DNA from: an uncultured Spirochaetaceae bacterium
Lineage (GTDB): Bacteria > Spirochaetota > Spirochaetia > Treponematales > Treponemataceae
Reading direction: 5' to 3'
Length of the DNA: 64,000 nt
NCBI GenBank assembly: GCA_902802305.1
Contig: CADCLG010000007.1
Location: 1-64,000, forward strand
Within the stretch, counting starts at the first letter, position 1; each line of letters opens with the position of its first letter. Made by a program: the position numbers and the translations under genes. The notes under the pieces are model-generated. The model was not told the origin of the DNA, did not search any database, and saw nothing but the letters and a program-made list of their open reading frames with translations. Shown here piece after piece: positions 52,926 to 60,815 of the stretch.

Positions 52926-54068
52926 ATGAACAAGTACGTTAAACGTTATTTAATTGACGCTATGAGCGGAATGGCTCAGGGACTTTTTGCTTCCCTGTTG
53001 ATTGGAACTATTATTAAGACTTTGGGACAGCAGCTGCTTAGACTTTCGGTTAATCCTGTTTTTCAGTTTTTAGTAAATGCCGGTAATTTTGCAACTGATG
53101 CCCATGTTGTTGGAGCCGCGATGGCAATTGGAATTGGATTTGCAATGAAGGTTCCGGCTCTTGTTTTGTTTTCTTTAGTTGCTGTAGGTTCTGCTGCAAA
53201 TGTAACAGGTGGAGCTGGCGGTCCTCTTGCTGTTTTGATTATTGCAATTATTGCCGCAGAATTGGGCGGCCTTGTAAGCAAAAAAACAAAGGTTGATATT
53301 ATCGTAACTCCAGCCGTTACAATTTTAGTTGGTGCACTTTTGACTGTTCTGACAGCAAAATACATTGGAATGGCAGCAAGTTCTATTGGAAAAGTTATCG
53401 TTTGGGCAACAAAGCTTCATCCTTTCTGGATGGGAATGTTGGTTTCTGCAATTGTAGGAATTGCCCTTACACTGCCAATTTCTTCTGCCGCAATCTGTGC
53501 AGCCTTTGGTTTGACTGGTCTTGCCGGTGGTGCTGCTGTTGCCGGTTGCTGTGCCCAGATGGTAGGATTTGCAATTCTTTCCTTTAGAGAAAACAAATGG
53601 GGTGGTATTCTTTCTCAGGGATTGGGAACTTCTATGCTGCAGATGCCAAATATTATTAAAAATCCTAAAGTATGGATTCCGCCAACGCTCGCTTCAATAA
53701 TTACTGGTCCAATTGCTACATGTCTTTTCAAAATGGAAATGAACGGCGCTGCTGTAAGCTCCGGTATGGGAACCTGCGGTCTGGTTGGACAGATTGGAGT
53801 AATTTCAGGCTGGTTTGAACCTTCTGAAGTAGCAATCGGTCATGGAGCAAGTGCAATAACTCCTGGAGCTTTGGATTGGATAGGATTGATTTTAGTCTGC
53901 TTTATTCTTCCAGGTCTTCTATCCTGGGCATTTGGATTGCTGCTTAGAAAAATCGGCTGGATTAAGGATGGTGATTTAAGTCTGGATGTTCAGGAAAAAC
54001 AGACACCAGCAAAGGCTGAAGCTGCAACTGCAAAGACTACAACCGAACAGACTGAAAATAAAGAATAA
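52926..54068 (+). CDS. Orphan PTS EIIC-like membrane protein
   Basis: 380 residues, strongly hydrophobic with ~9-10 helices. Resembles PF13303 (PTS_EIIC_2): GMAQGLFASLLIGTIIKTLG, AMAIGIGFAMKVPALVLFSL, GGAGGPLAVLIIAIIAAELG, VSAIVGIALTLPISSAAICA, and GMGTCGLVGQIGV. The C-terminal ~30 residues are an Ala/Thr/Glu-rich tail (TPAKAEAATAKTTTEQTE). No EIIA or EIIB is fused or adjacent, so sugar phosphorylation by this protein is doubtful; it may be a facilitator. GAGG-type ribosome site. A terminator hairpin follows. Confidence 0.8.
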   Translation: MNKYVKRYLIDAMSGMAQGLFASLLIGTIIKTLGQQLLRLSVNPVFQFLVNAGNFATDAHVVGAAMAIGIGFAMKVPALVLFSLVAVGSAANVTGGAGGPLAVLIIAIIAAELGGLVSKKTKVDIIVTPAVTILVGALLTVLTAKYIGMAASSIGKVIVWATKLHPFWMGMLVSAIVGIALTLPISSAAICAAFGLTGLAGGAAVAGCCAQMVGFAILSFRENKWGGILSQGLGTSMLQMPNIIKNPKVWIPPTLASIITGPIATCLFKMEMNGAAVSSGMGTCGLVGQIGVISGWFEPSEVAIGHGASAITPGALDWIGLILVCFILPGLLSWAFGLLLRKIGWIKDGDLSLDVQEKQTPAKAEAATAKTTTEQTENKE

Positions 54069-54076
54069 TTCTTGCG

Positions 54077-54099
54077 TTACGGCAGCCTTGCTGCCGTAA
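54077..54099. terminator. Hairpin between convergent EIIC and phosphatidyltransferase genes
   Basis: TTACGGCAGC-CTT-GCTGCCGTAA, a perfect 10-bp stem with a 3-base loop. No long T-run; it may terminate both directions weakly. Confidence 0.55.
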
Positions 54100-54103
54100 T
54101 GCC

Positions 54104-54706
54104 TTACTCTTCTTTCAAGATTTTTCCAAAGTGGATTAAATAATCAATAAATGATGCGTAACTTGCAATAACGCAGATTATAAACAAAACAAGACTGATT
54201 ATTTTTAATGTTCCAAAAAATGAAGGAACCATATCAAGGCGAACAAGGCTTTCGAGGAACAAGGCATAAAAGCCAGAAATTACATATCCAACAGTCTTAA
54301 TCTTTCCGCCCTTTCTTGCAGCAATTGCAGTTCCTTTTGAAGCGGCAACCATTCTAAGGAAGTTCTGGGTCATTTCTCTGTACAGGATGAGAATAAAAAT
54401 TACAGGATACAGATAACCGCCATAATTACCGAATGTGAACATAAAGCACAAAAATGTTGCCAGGTGAACCATGACATCGGCAAATGGGTCAAAAAGTTTG
54501 CCAAAATCACTTACTTCGTTGTATTTTCGGGCATAATGTCCATCCAGATAATCAGTAAACTCCATAAAAGCCAGGAGAGGAATTGAAATAAAAACTGAAA
54601 TTTTTGCAAGTGTTGCATTCTGAAGCCAGATTGGTAAAAAATAAATTAAAAAGAAAACTGGTGACAAAATGATTCGTGAAAATGTAAATCTGTTAGATAA
54701 CTTCAT
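54104..54706 (-). CDS. pgsA: CDP-alcohol phosphatidyltransferase, PgsA-like
   Basis: 200 residues, about six membrane helices. The CDP-alcohol signature D-G-x2-A-R-x8-G-x3-D-x3-D is complete: DYLDGHYARKYNEVSDFGKL followed by FDPFAD (residues ~52-78). Most likely makes phosphatidylglycerol phosphate from CDP-diacylglycerol; other head groups cannot be excluded. It stands alone, convergent with the EIIC gene. Confidence 0.85.
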   Translation of the reverse strand: MKLSNRFTFSRIILSPVFFLIYFLPIWLQNATLAKISVFISIPLLAFMEFTDYLDGHYARKYNEVSDFGKLFDPFADVMVHLATFLCFMFTFGNYGGYLYPVIFILILYREMTQNFLRMVAASKGTAIAARKGGKIKTVGYVISGFYALFLESLVRLDMVPSFFGTLKIISLVLFIICVIASYASFIDYLIHFGKILKEE

Positions 54707-54798
54707 AATGTAATTAAGTATCCCTAATTAAATAAGAAAAGTCAAGAATGTTCACCACATAAACAAATCAACCAGAAAGTGAATGCAGAAAGACAAAA

Positions 54799-55617
54799 CT
54801 AATAAGTCTTATAATTATGCACAATACTTACAGAAGAAACAGCATTATATCCCGGCATTTCGTTTTTGATTATCCGCAGAGCCTGCTCAACTATGGCTTC
54901 TGAAGTAGAAACTCCATACAAAACAATTGTGTTATCTTCTATGCTGGCGTGCAGGAACTCAATTTTGATTTTATGTTCAAAAATGAGTTTGTTTACTACA
55001 GTTTGAGCCTGAAGCATAAGTTTAACTTTTTCGGAGCAGAGCTTTTCTTTTTCTGCTGAAAAAACTGTTTGGGCATATCGGGCAATAATGTCGGCTGTGT
55101 TTTCTACAGAAACTTTTCCGGTATTTATTACCAGGTCAAAATTAATAGGATTATCAACGTCGATATTATAAAAGTTTTTGTGGAAGCCGTTTCTGTTTTC
55201 ATCGCTCTTTGTGATACGCTGACGGGCCTGCTTTTCATTCCAGCCAAACTCTTTTTCCAGGCGGTCAAGGCGGGACTTTTCATCGGCAACAAGTCTTACA
55301 GAAATATGATTTGGTACATTTGCAAACAGGGCAAAAGCACCTCGCCCGATTATTACAACATTATTTTTTTGTGCTGCTTCGAGTAAAGCGTATTGGGTTA
55401 GATTAAAATATTCATCGCGGTCTTTTACAAGAGAAGCAAAGAAACCTGGTTTTCTTTCGTCATATTTTGGAAGCTTATCCTCCGGGAAACCAAGTTCAAT
55501 AATGCGTTTTTCAATATCTGTGCGTTTTATAAAATCATAATTTAATTTTTTTGCAAGTTCAGCTCCAACTTCATCACCAAATGCTGCAACCTGTCGTGCT
55601 AAAGTAATAATTGCCAT
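54799..55617 (-). CDS. Cytidylate-kinase-like protein with C-terminal BON-like domain
   Basis: 272 residues. The first ~200 match the cytidylate kinase-like family PF13189: ITLARQVAAFGDEVGAELAK (P-loop variant without a GKS), NNVVIIGRGAFALF, and helix AKQARQRITKSDENRNGFHK-like with the Arg pair. Residues ~200-272 look like a BON/secretin-type alpha-beta unit (VVNKLIFEHKIKIEFLHASI; AIVEQALRIIKNEMPGYNAV). The combination suggests a regulatory rather than metabolic kinase; unproven. Confidence 0.72.
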   Translation of the reverse strand: MAIITLARQVAAFGDEVGAELAKKLNYDFIKRTDIEKRIIELGFPEDKLPKYDERKPGFFASLVKDRDEYFNLTQYALLEAAQKNNVVIIGRGAFALFANVPNHISVRLVADEKSRLDRLEKEFGWNEKQARQRITKSDENRNGFHKNFYNIDVDNPINFDLVINTGKVSVENTADIIARYAQTVFSAEKEKLCSEKVKLMLQAQTVVNKLIFEHKIKIEFLHASIEDNTIVLYGVSTSEAIVEQALRIIKNEMPGYNAVSSVSIVHNYKTY

Positions 55618-55742
55618 ACGCTCACCTTCCTTGGGATTTGAATCATCCCGCTCTCATTTTGCTCATCTTAAACAAAGTTACTTAATTCACTATAATTTAT
55701 AATAAATCCATAATTTAAATATGTCAAAAAAAAGGAATATAA

Positions 55743-56312
55743 ATGAAAGATTATTTTACAAGCGATGATGAAAAATTAAAGTGGTCTACGCAAAAAACGG
55801 AAGTCCTGCTCAAAACTGTAGTTTTTGATGTAACAAAGCAGACAAACACGGCAAAATCCGGGCTGACCGGCGATTATATTATTATGAATGCCCGAGACTG
55901 GGTAATTGTAATTCCGAAAAAAGATAATAATTTTTTAATGGTAAAACAATGGCGGCATGGTGAAAAAGCTTTGAGTGTTGAGTTCCCCGGTGGTGTTATT
56001 GATGAAGGCGAAGAAGCGGAAGTTGCAGCCCGTCGTGAACTTGAAGAAGAAACCGGTTATAAGGCTGGAAAACTGACTAAGCTTGGTCGTGTTAATCCAA
56101 ATCCTGCGCTTTTTTCTAATCATGTGCACATTTTTTTAGCTGAGGATTTGACGGCAACTGGTGAACAGCATCTGGATGAGGATGAATATATAAATTATAT
56201 GGAAATCCCAATTGAAGAAGTGATTAATGGCATGGGAACAAAAGAGTTTCCACACGCCTTGATGGGAACTGCTCTGGCTCTTTATTTAAAAGATAAATAT
56301 AAGCGCTGTTAA
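55743..56312 (+). CDS. NUDIX hydrolase, ADP-ribose pyrophosphatase-like
   Basis: 189 residues. A full Nudix box, GGVIDEGEEAEVAARRELEE then ETGY, lies at ~80-103; the preceding KQWRHGEKALSVEFPGG and the following GRVNPNPALFSNHVHIFLAE are typical of ADP-ribose/nucleoside-diphosphate-sugar pyrophosphatases. AAGGA precedes the ATG. Convergent with the LysM gene. Confidence 0.9.
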   Translation: MKDYFTSDDEKLKWSTQKTEVLLKTVVFDVTKQTNTAKSGLTGDYIIMNARDWVIVIPKKDNNFLMVKQWRHGEKALSVEFPGGVIDEGEEAEVAARRELEEETGYKAGKLTKLGRVNPNPALFSNHVHIFLAEDLTATGEQHLDEDEYINYMEIPIEEVINGMGTKEFPHALMGTALALYLKDKYKRC

Positions 56313-56358
56313 AAAAATAATTCCCGTGCTATGCAAGGCAACTTACAAAACACGGGAA
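56311..56358. terminator. Intrinsic terminator between NUDIX and LysM genes
   Basis: TTCCCGTG (56321-56328) / CACGGGAA (56351-56358). On the minus strand the stem is followed by TTATTTTTTT, a good terminator for the lipoprotein/LysM unit; on the plus strand only AAAAAT follows. Confidence 0.7.
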
Positions 56359-56399
56359 AAATCTACACGATTATCCTATTTTAGGTATCGTATTTATTT

Positions 56400-57101
56400 T
56401 TATTTGTCTTCCTTAGAGAAAGTATCGTATTTAACTTTTGGATCATAAGTTCCTGTACGATATTCACCATTTATGCTTGGAATCTTCATCTTCATACCAG
56501 GTTCAATCAAATTAGGATTTGAAGGTTCTGGTAAATCAGATTTGTTAGCCTGATAGAGATTTTCCCAAAGCCAAGGATTGTTGTAAACATAAGGACGGGC
56601 AGCAATATTCCAGAAGCAGTCTTTTGATTCTGCCCAAGGGCGTACAATATAATATTCTGGTAATGGAGTCTTTTCTGTAACACCATCAAGAGATTCAAGA
56701 ACCTGTTTTGCATATTCGGTTGCTTTTTCGAAATCTTCTTTAGCAAAAGCAACTTCGGCATTCTGTAAGTTTTCTACAGCAGCTGTGTAAGCCATAGGGA
56801 AAGAAACAGACGCATTGATTTTATCAGCCCAGGCAATCTTATTTTTTGCAAGAGTGATGCTATCTTCGGCAGTTTTTCTGCTCATTGCCATTTCGATGTA
56901 TGCACGTGAATATTCAGCATTTTCTTCGGCAAGATTTGAATACTTAACAGCATCATCATATTGTCCGGCATCCATTGCGCTCTGTGCCTTTCTTGTGTAT
57001 TCATCAGCAAGCTTCTGATACATGTTATTTTTGTAACTGATTGCAAAAATTGAGGCACCCAAAAGAGAAACTAATAATACGGAAAATAATTTTTTCATCA
57101 T
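56400..57101 (-). CDS. Exported LysM protein, TmpB-like position
   Basis: 233 residues. Signal peptide KKLFSVLLVSLLGASIFA, a helical TPR-like segment (~25-140; KAQSAMDAGQYDDAVKYSNL), then a LysM-like domain (PEYYIVRPWAESKDCFWNIA, WLWENLYQANKS, IEPGMKMKIP, ~150-210) for peptidoglycan binding. Its ATG overlaps the stop of the lipoprotein gene (ATGA). The pairing resembles tmpA-tmpB of T. pallidum, where the two genes also overlap, but the long repeat of TmpB is missing. Confidence 0.75.
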   Translation of the reverse strand: MMKKLFSVLLVSLLGASIFAISYKNNMYQKLADEYTRKAQSAMDAGQYDDAVKYSNLAEENAEYSRAYIEMAMSRKTAEDSITLAKNKIAWADKINASVSFPMAYTAAVENLQNAEVAFAKEDFEKATEYAKQVLESLDGVTEKTPLPEYYIVRPWAESKDCFWNIAARPYVYNNPWLWENLYQANKSDLPEPSNPNLIEPGMKMKIPSINGEYRTGTYDPKVKYDTFSKEDK

Positions 57102-58129
57102 TTTGCATCTCCTGTTATAGATTTAAGAAGTTTTTTTGTTGGATCTTCGATGTCTTCAGGTAAATCTACTTCGGCATCTTCAGGATCATCATAATCATCT
57201 TCTTCAAGAAGAACAGTATCTTCATCTTCGATACCATCAATCTTTTCTCTTAATGGAACTTCGCGGTCAGCCTGTTCTGCAAAATCAGCTGTTTCTTCAA
57301 CCTTGCGTTTTGCTTCTTCAATGGCTTTAAGAACTGCGGCGCGTTTGTCTGCAATATCATTATAAAGCTCATTAAAAATGTCTTTTGAAGATTCATAGCT
57401 TTCGTAGGCTTTTTCAAAACTCTGCATTGAATACAATGAATCACCTTTTTTAAAGTATTCAACACCTTCATCATATTTTGCTTTTTGAGCTACGGCTGCT
57501 TTTACGCTGTCTGCATTTTTCTTTGCAACAAAGGCATCTGTTCTTTCGTCTTTTGCTATTTTTTTATAAATAACAATCAAAACAGAATTATAACTTGCAG
57601 AAGCTTTTGTTGCCTTATCCAACTGAGCTTTTCCTGTTGAATTAGGGTCTTCTACAAGTGCTTCGTATTCTTCAAGAGCTTTTTCGCCTTCATCATATAC
57701 TGACTGAGCAAGTGAGAACATTTCTGTATCATCAATTATTTCTTTTGCTTTTAAAGCATCAATGTATGCTGAAAGGGCTGCATATCTGTTTGCTAAATCC
57801 AAACTTTCTGCAGAAACATCTTCACCATCATCTGATTTTGCCTTGATTTTTTCGTAGAGGGCATCAATTGCAGCTAATTCATCAGGGGCATACTCATCGG
57901 CTTCATTTTCCAATGCCTTTTTTCTTGCATCATCTATTCCTTTTAATGCAAGTGTATTATCAGCTTTTTTGATTTCTTCCACTATTTTTTCTGGAGCTGG
58001 TGGAGCAGGAGGTTCTTCAATCTTTGGAGGCTCTGGAGCAGGTGCTGGCGCAGGTGCTGGCTTAGATCCGCAGGACACAAAGAATAAAATCAACAAAAGG
58101 GAAAAACCGCTTAATGCAATTTTTTTCAT
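57098..58129 (-). CDS. Lipoprotein with helical repeats, TmpA-like position
   Basis: 343 residues. Lipobox FVSC after KKIALSGFSLLLILFF; a Pro/Ala-rich linker (KPAPAPAPAPEPPKIEEPPA); then a long, charged all-helical region with TPR-like features (GVEYFKKGDSLYSMQSFEKA, YESYESSKDIFNELYNDIAD) and an acidic tail. Length and coupling to the next gene recall TmpA of T. pallidum (~345 residues). It probably spans from a membrane toward peptidoglycan. AGAGGA precedes the ATG. Confidence 0.75.
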   Translation of the reverse strand: MKKIALSGFSLLLILFFVSCGSKPAPAPAPAPEPPKIEEPPAPPAPEKIVEEIKKADNTLALKGIDDARKKALENEADEYAPDELAAIDALYEKIKAKSDDGEDVSAESLDLANRYAALSAYIDALKAKEIIDDTEMFSLAQSVYDEGEKALEEYEALVEDPNSTGKAQLDKATKASASYNSVLIVIYKKIAKDERTDAFVAKKNADSVKAAVAQKAKYDEGVEYFKKGDSLYSMQSFEKAYESYESSKDIFNELYNDIADKRAAVLKAIEEAKRKVEETADFAEQADREVPLREKIDGIEDEDTVLLEEDDYDDPEDAEVDLPEDIEDPTKKLLKSITGDAK

Positions 58130-58291
58130 AACAATCCTCTCTTATTAAATTAATTTTTATATTAATTATTCAAATTATACTATTGATTTTAAAACATTAC
58201 AAATCAACTTTTTTATTTTAACTTATTTTAAAAAACTGTTCTATACTGAAATCTGTGATAAAATAATAAATAAGGAGGAAATCTAATCAAA

Positions 58292-58519
58292 ATGAGTGAT
58301 GATTTTTCTTTTCAAATTGTAAAAAATCTTGGAACTCTGTCTGAAAGTAAGGGTGGATGGAAAACGGAATTGAATCTTGTTTCATGGGGCGGACGGCCTG
58401 CAAAGTATGATTTAAGAAGCTGGTCTCCGGATCATCAGAAAATGGGTAAGGGTTCAACCTTCAGTAAAGAAGAGATTGAGGCTCTTAAAAACCTTCTGAA
58501 TAGTCTGGAGCTTGAATAG
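58292..58519 (+). CDS. YdbC/PC4-like ssDNA-binding protein
   Basis: 75 residues, typical length of the YdbC family, which has the fold of the PC4 coactivator and binds single-stranded DNA. Family phrases: FQIVKNLGTLSESKGGWKTE, LNLVSWGGRPAKYDLR, WSPDHQKMGKGSTFSKEE. GGAGG lies ~13 bases before the ATG. Its last 35 bases overlap the 3' end of holA on the opposite strand. Confidence 0.85.
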   Translation: MSDDFSFQIVKNLGTLSESKGGWKTELNLVSWGGRPAKYDLRSWSPDHQKMGKGSTFSKEEIEALKNLLNSLELE

Positions 58520-59507
58520 AGGCGCCTTTTTTTATAACGATTTCATAAATCATTTTTTGTAAAAGTACATCTTCCATCATTGTTCCGCCTGAACGAATCT
58601 GCATGTCTGTAGACGACAAAACTGCCAGAATTGCAGTTGCCTGTCCTGTAGTCCATATTTTTGCAGCGTTTTTATATTGCTTCTGCATTATTGTGCTGGA
58701 AAAGCCGTTGGTTTTTAGAGTAAATGAATCTGCGGCAAAACCATTAGAATTGATTTTATGCCATAAAACTAGTTTTCTAAAGCAGGACGCAAGGCCGGCT
58801 ATTATTGTAACAGAGCTATTTTCCTTTGAAAGTCTGATTTTTTGTAAAACTGTTATACCACTTTCCAATCTTTTTTGAGGGGAATCTGATGAATCGGAAA
58901 TCTGATTAAAGAGAGTAAAGGCATCTTCTTCCCGGTTATAAATTAAAAGTGAATCTACGTCGTTGGCATTAATCACATGGTCTTTTGGAAAACAAACAAA
59001 AAATCTTGAACATTCATTCCGCAGGGCTTCTGTGTTGTTTTCTACCATATCAAGAATGAGCTGGGCGGCATCTTCTTCGATTGTGTAGCCGTTTTTCTTA
59101 AAGAAGTTCTGAACCCAGGGCAGTTTTTCATTATCAAACATTTCCCAAAACTTTTTTCGGTTTGGCTGGGGAATTAGTTTTTCGACTTTTGAATCCACTG
59201 AGATTTCGTCGGAAATAAGGATGAGGACAGAGGTTTCTTCTGCGTCTTTTATCCAGTCTTCAAGAAGGGCGATATCTTCTTTCTTTTTTAAGAGTTCGGC
59301 GTTTTTGCAGACAATGCAGGTAGCGGATGAAAAAAGGGTTCCGCTAGAAAGGATTGTCATTACTTCTGAAAAGGGAGTTTCAAGCAGGTAGAAGAGGTGT
59401 TCATCAACTTCGCCATATTGTTTTTTGAGATTCTTTTTGATTGTATCTACGGCTTCGGTTCTGAGTCCGAACTCCGGGCCGGTGTATAAATAAACAGGAA
59501 CTGCCAT
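58485..59507 (-). CDS. holA: DNA polymerase III delta subunit
   Basis: 340 residues, matching the HolA layout: N-terminal VPVYLYTGPEFGLRTEAVDT, SSGTLFSSATCIVCKNAELL, EETSVLILISDEISVDSKVE, then QNFFKKNGYTIEEDAAQLIL, MVENNTEALRNECSRFFVCF and a C-terminal helical domain. It loads the sliding clamp as part of the clamp loader. Lies 33 bases after lexA on the same strand. Confidence 0.88.
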   Translation of the reverse strand: MAVPVYLYTGPEFGLRTEAVDTIKKNLKKQYGEVDEHLFYLLETPFSEVMTILSSGTLFSSATCIVCKNAELLKKKEDIALLEDWIKDAEETSVLILISDEISVDSKVEKLIPQPNRKKFWEMFDNEKLPWVQNFFKKNGYTIEEDAAQLILDMVENNTEALRNECSRFFVCFPKDHVINANDVDSLLIYNREEDAFTLFNQISDSSDSPQKRLESGITVLQKIRLSKENSSVTIIAGLASCFRKLVLWHKINSNGFAADSFTLKTNGFSSTIMQKQYKNAAKIWTTGQATAILAVLSSTDMQIRSGGTMMEDVLLQKMIYEIVIKKGASIQAPDYSEGF

Positions 59508-59540
59508 TTTTGTATTGTTTTAGTAAATTGCTTTATTGCT

Positions 59541-60152
59541 TTAGTAAGTACGCACGATGTTTGAAAGGATTCCGACGATTCTTACATCCTGACAGTATAT
59601 TGCCTGGAAGTCTGGATTTTCCGGCTGAAGTCTGACTCTGGTTGCTTCTTTGTAATATCGTTTTAGAGTGATTGCGTCATCTATTACTGCAACTATAATC
59701 TGACCATCAACGGCAGTATTTGACTGTTCTACAATTGCCAAATCACCTTCCAGGATTCCGGCATTTATCATACTGGTTCCGCGCACTCTAAGGGCAAAAT
59801 AACTTTTTCCCGGGCGGACAAAGGGTTCTGTAAGATTTACATAACCGTCAAGATTTTCTTCACACAAAAGAGGTTTTCCTGCGGCAACTGTTCCCAATAA
59901 TGGAACACGGCCAACGAAAAGCTGTGGTTCTTTTTCGCGTACATCTGAAAGAACTTTTATTGAGCGGGAACGTTTCTGGCTCTGTGATAAGAAACCTTTT
60001 TTCTGCAAGGCAGCAATGTGATCTTGAACTGCACGGAGGGAAATCTGAAAATGATCTCCAATTTCCCTGACTGTAGGTGGATAGGCATTTTCTTCTGTAA
60101 ATTCAGAAATGAATGTTAGGACTTCTTTTTGTCGTTCTGTAATTTGCTTCAT
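59541..60152 (-). CDS. lexA: LexA repressor
   Basis: 203 residues. N-terminal winged helix (KEVLTFISEFTEENAYPPTV; REIGDHFQISLRAVQDHIAA), cleavage site Ala-Gly in GTVAAGKPLL, catalytic Ser in VRGTSMINAGI and Lys in AITLKRYY: all residues for self-cleavage are present. Controls the SOS response. AAGGAG precedes the ATG. Unusual hairpin repeats lie upstream (60200-60480); no Bacillus-type CGAAC-N4-GTTCG box was seen there. Confidence 0.95.
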   Translation of the reverse strand: MKQITERQKEVLTFISEFTEENAYPPTVREIGDHFQISLRAVQDHIAALQKKGFLSQSQKRSRSIKVLSDVREKEPQLFVGRVPLLGTVAAGKPLLCEENLDGYVNLTEPFVRPGKSYFALRVRGTSMINAGILEGDLAIVEQSNTAVDGQIIVAVIDDAITLKRYYKEATRVRLQPENPDFQAIYCQDVRIVGILSNIVRTY

Positions 60153-60214
60153 AAAATACTCCTTTTTTCTGCATGCAGGTGTTGGTGTGGTGAACTAATC
60201 TTTTTCAATTTGGT

Positions 60215-60428
60215 AAGTTCGCTTACGCGAACTTTTTTATTAGAGACGTGAAAAAATTGCACACCGTACTTCTTATTTTTACGTCTCGTAAAATCAATTG
60301 TTTACCGTACATTTGTACTTTTCCAATTGGAAAGTTCGCTTACGCGAACTTTTTATAAGAGACGTAAAACAAATTGCAAATCACGCCTCTTTGTTCTCAA
60401 ATTTGGTAAAATCTGCTTTCGCAGATTT
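60215..60428. repeat. Three degenerate hairpin units upstream of lexA
   Basis: Unit hairpins: AAGTTCGC-TTAC-GCGAACTT at 60215-60234 and 60332-60351, and AAATCTGC-TTTC-GCAGATTT at 60409-60428. Each is preceded by a TTTGGTA/ATTGGA-type block and followed by T-run, then GACGT..AAA.AAATTGC. The stem of unit three differs by paired changes. Read on the minus strand each unit also contains TTGCAA, ~16-17 bases and TATAAA-like hexamers, so tandem lexA promoters are possible. Nothing coding lies in 60153-60475. Confidence 0.65.
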
Positions 60429-60441
60429 TTATATAATAGAC

Positions 60442-60479
60442 GTGAAAAAATTGCTGCGCACTGCTCGCAATTTTTTCAC
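60442..60479 (-). terminator. Terminator overlapping the ptsH stop
   Basis: Perfect 13-bp stem GTGAAAAAATTGC (60442-60454) / GCAATTTTTTCAC (60467-60479). On the minus strand the hairpin starts within the ptsH stop codon and its 3' arm supplies the T-run. Confidence 0.6.
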
Positions 60480-60742
60480 TCTTCCTCGAACTTGCTTTCG
60501 AATAACGATTCTATTACGGAGGCGGCTTCGGATTCGTCGGGGCCGGTGACTGTCAGAGTCATTTGTGTGTTGTAGCCGGCTCCCATTGCGATAACACCCA
60601 TGATTGATTTTGCGTTTACAGTTGCATCGTCGCGGGTCAGATTGATTTCGCTTTTAAACTTGTTTGCAGTCTGAGCAATAATTGCAGCGGGGCGGGCATG
60701 TATTCCAGCACGGTTTTTTACAGTCAATATTTTCTCTATCAT
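60476..60742 (-). CDS. ptsH: HPr phosphocarrier protein
   Basis: 88 residues. The EI-phosphorylated His is in AGIHARPAA (position ~16) and the regulatory Ser, target of HPr kinase, in NAKSIMGVIAMGAG (~46). In spirochaetes HPr serves regulation, as few have a full sugar PTS. It lies 73 bases downstream of hprK on the same strand. AAGGA precedes the ATG. Confidence 0.95.
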   Translation of the reverse strand: MIEKILTVKNRAGIHARPAAIIAQTANKFKSEINLTRDDATVNAKSIMGVIAMGAGYNTQMTLTVTGPDESEAASVIESLFESKFEEE

Positions 60743-60815
60743 AATAAAATCCTTAAAGAATCGTTATATATTTTATAGTGTATTAAAACACTTTTTATTA
60801 TTTTTTTCTAGTAAA

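Noticed and set aside
60215..60428. Hairpin units as LexA boxes of the CGAAC-N4-GTTCG type
   Set aside because: The dyads are GTTCGC-N4-GCGAAC, the inverse order, and the third unit changes sequence while keeping the stem, which suits structure rather than protein recognition.
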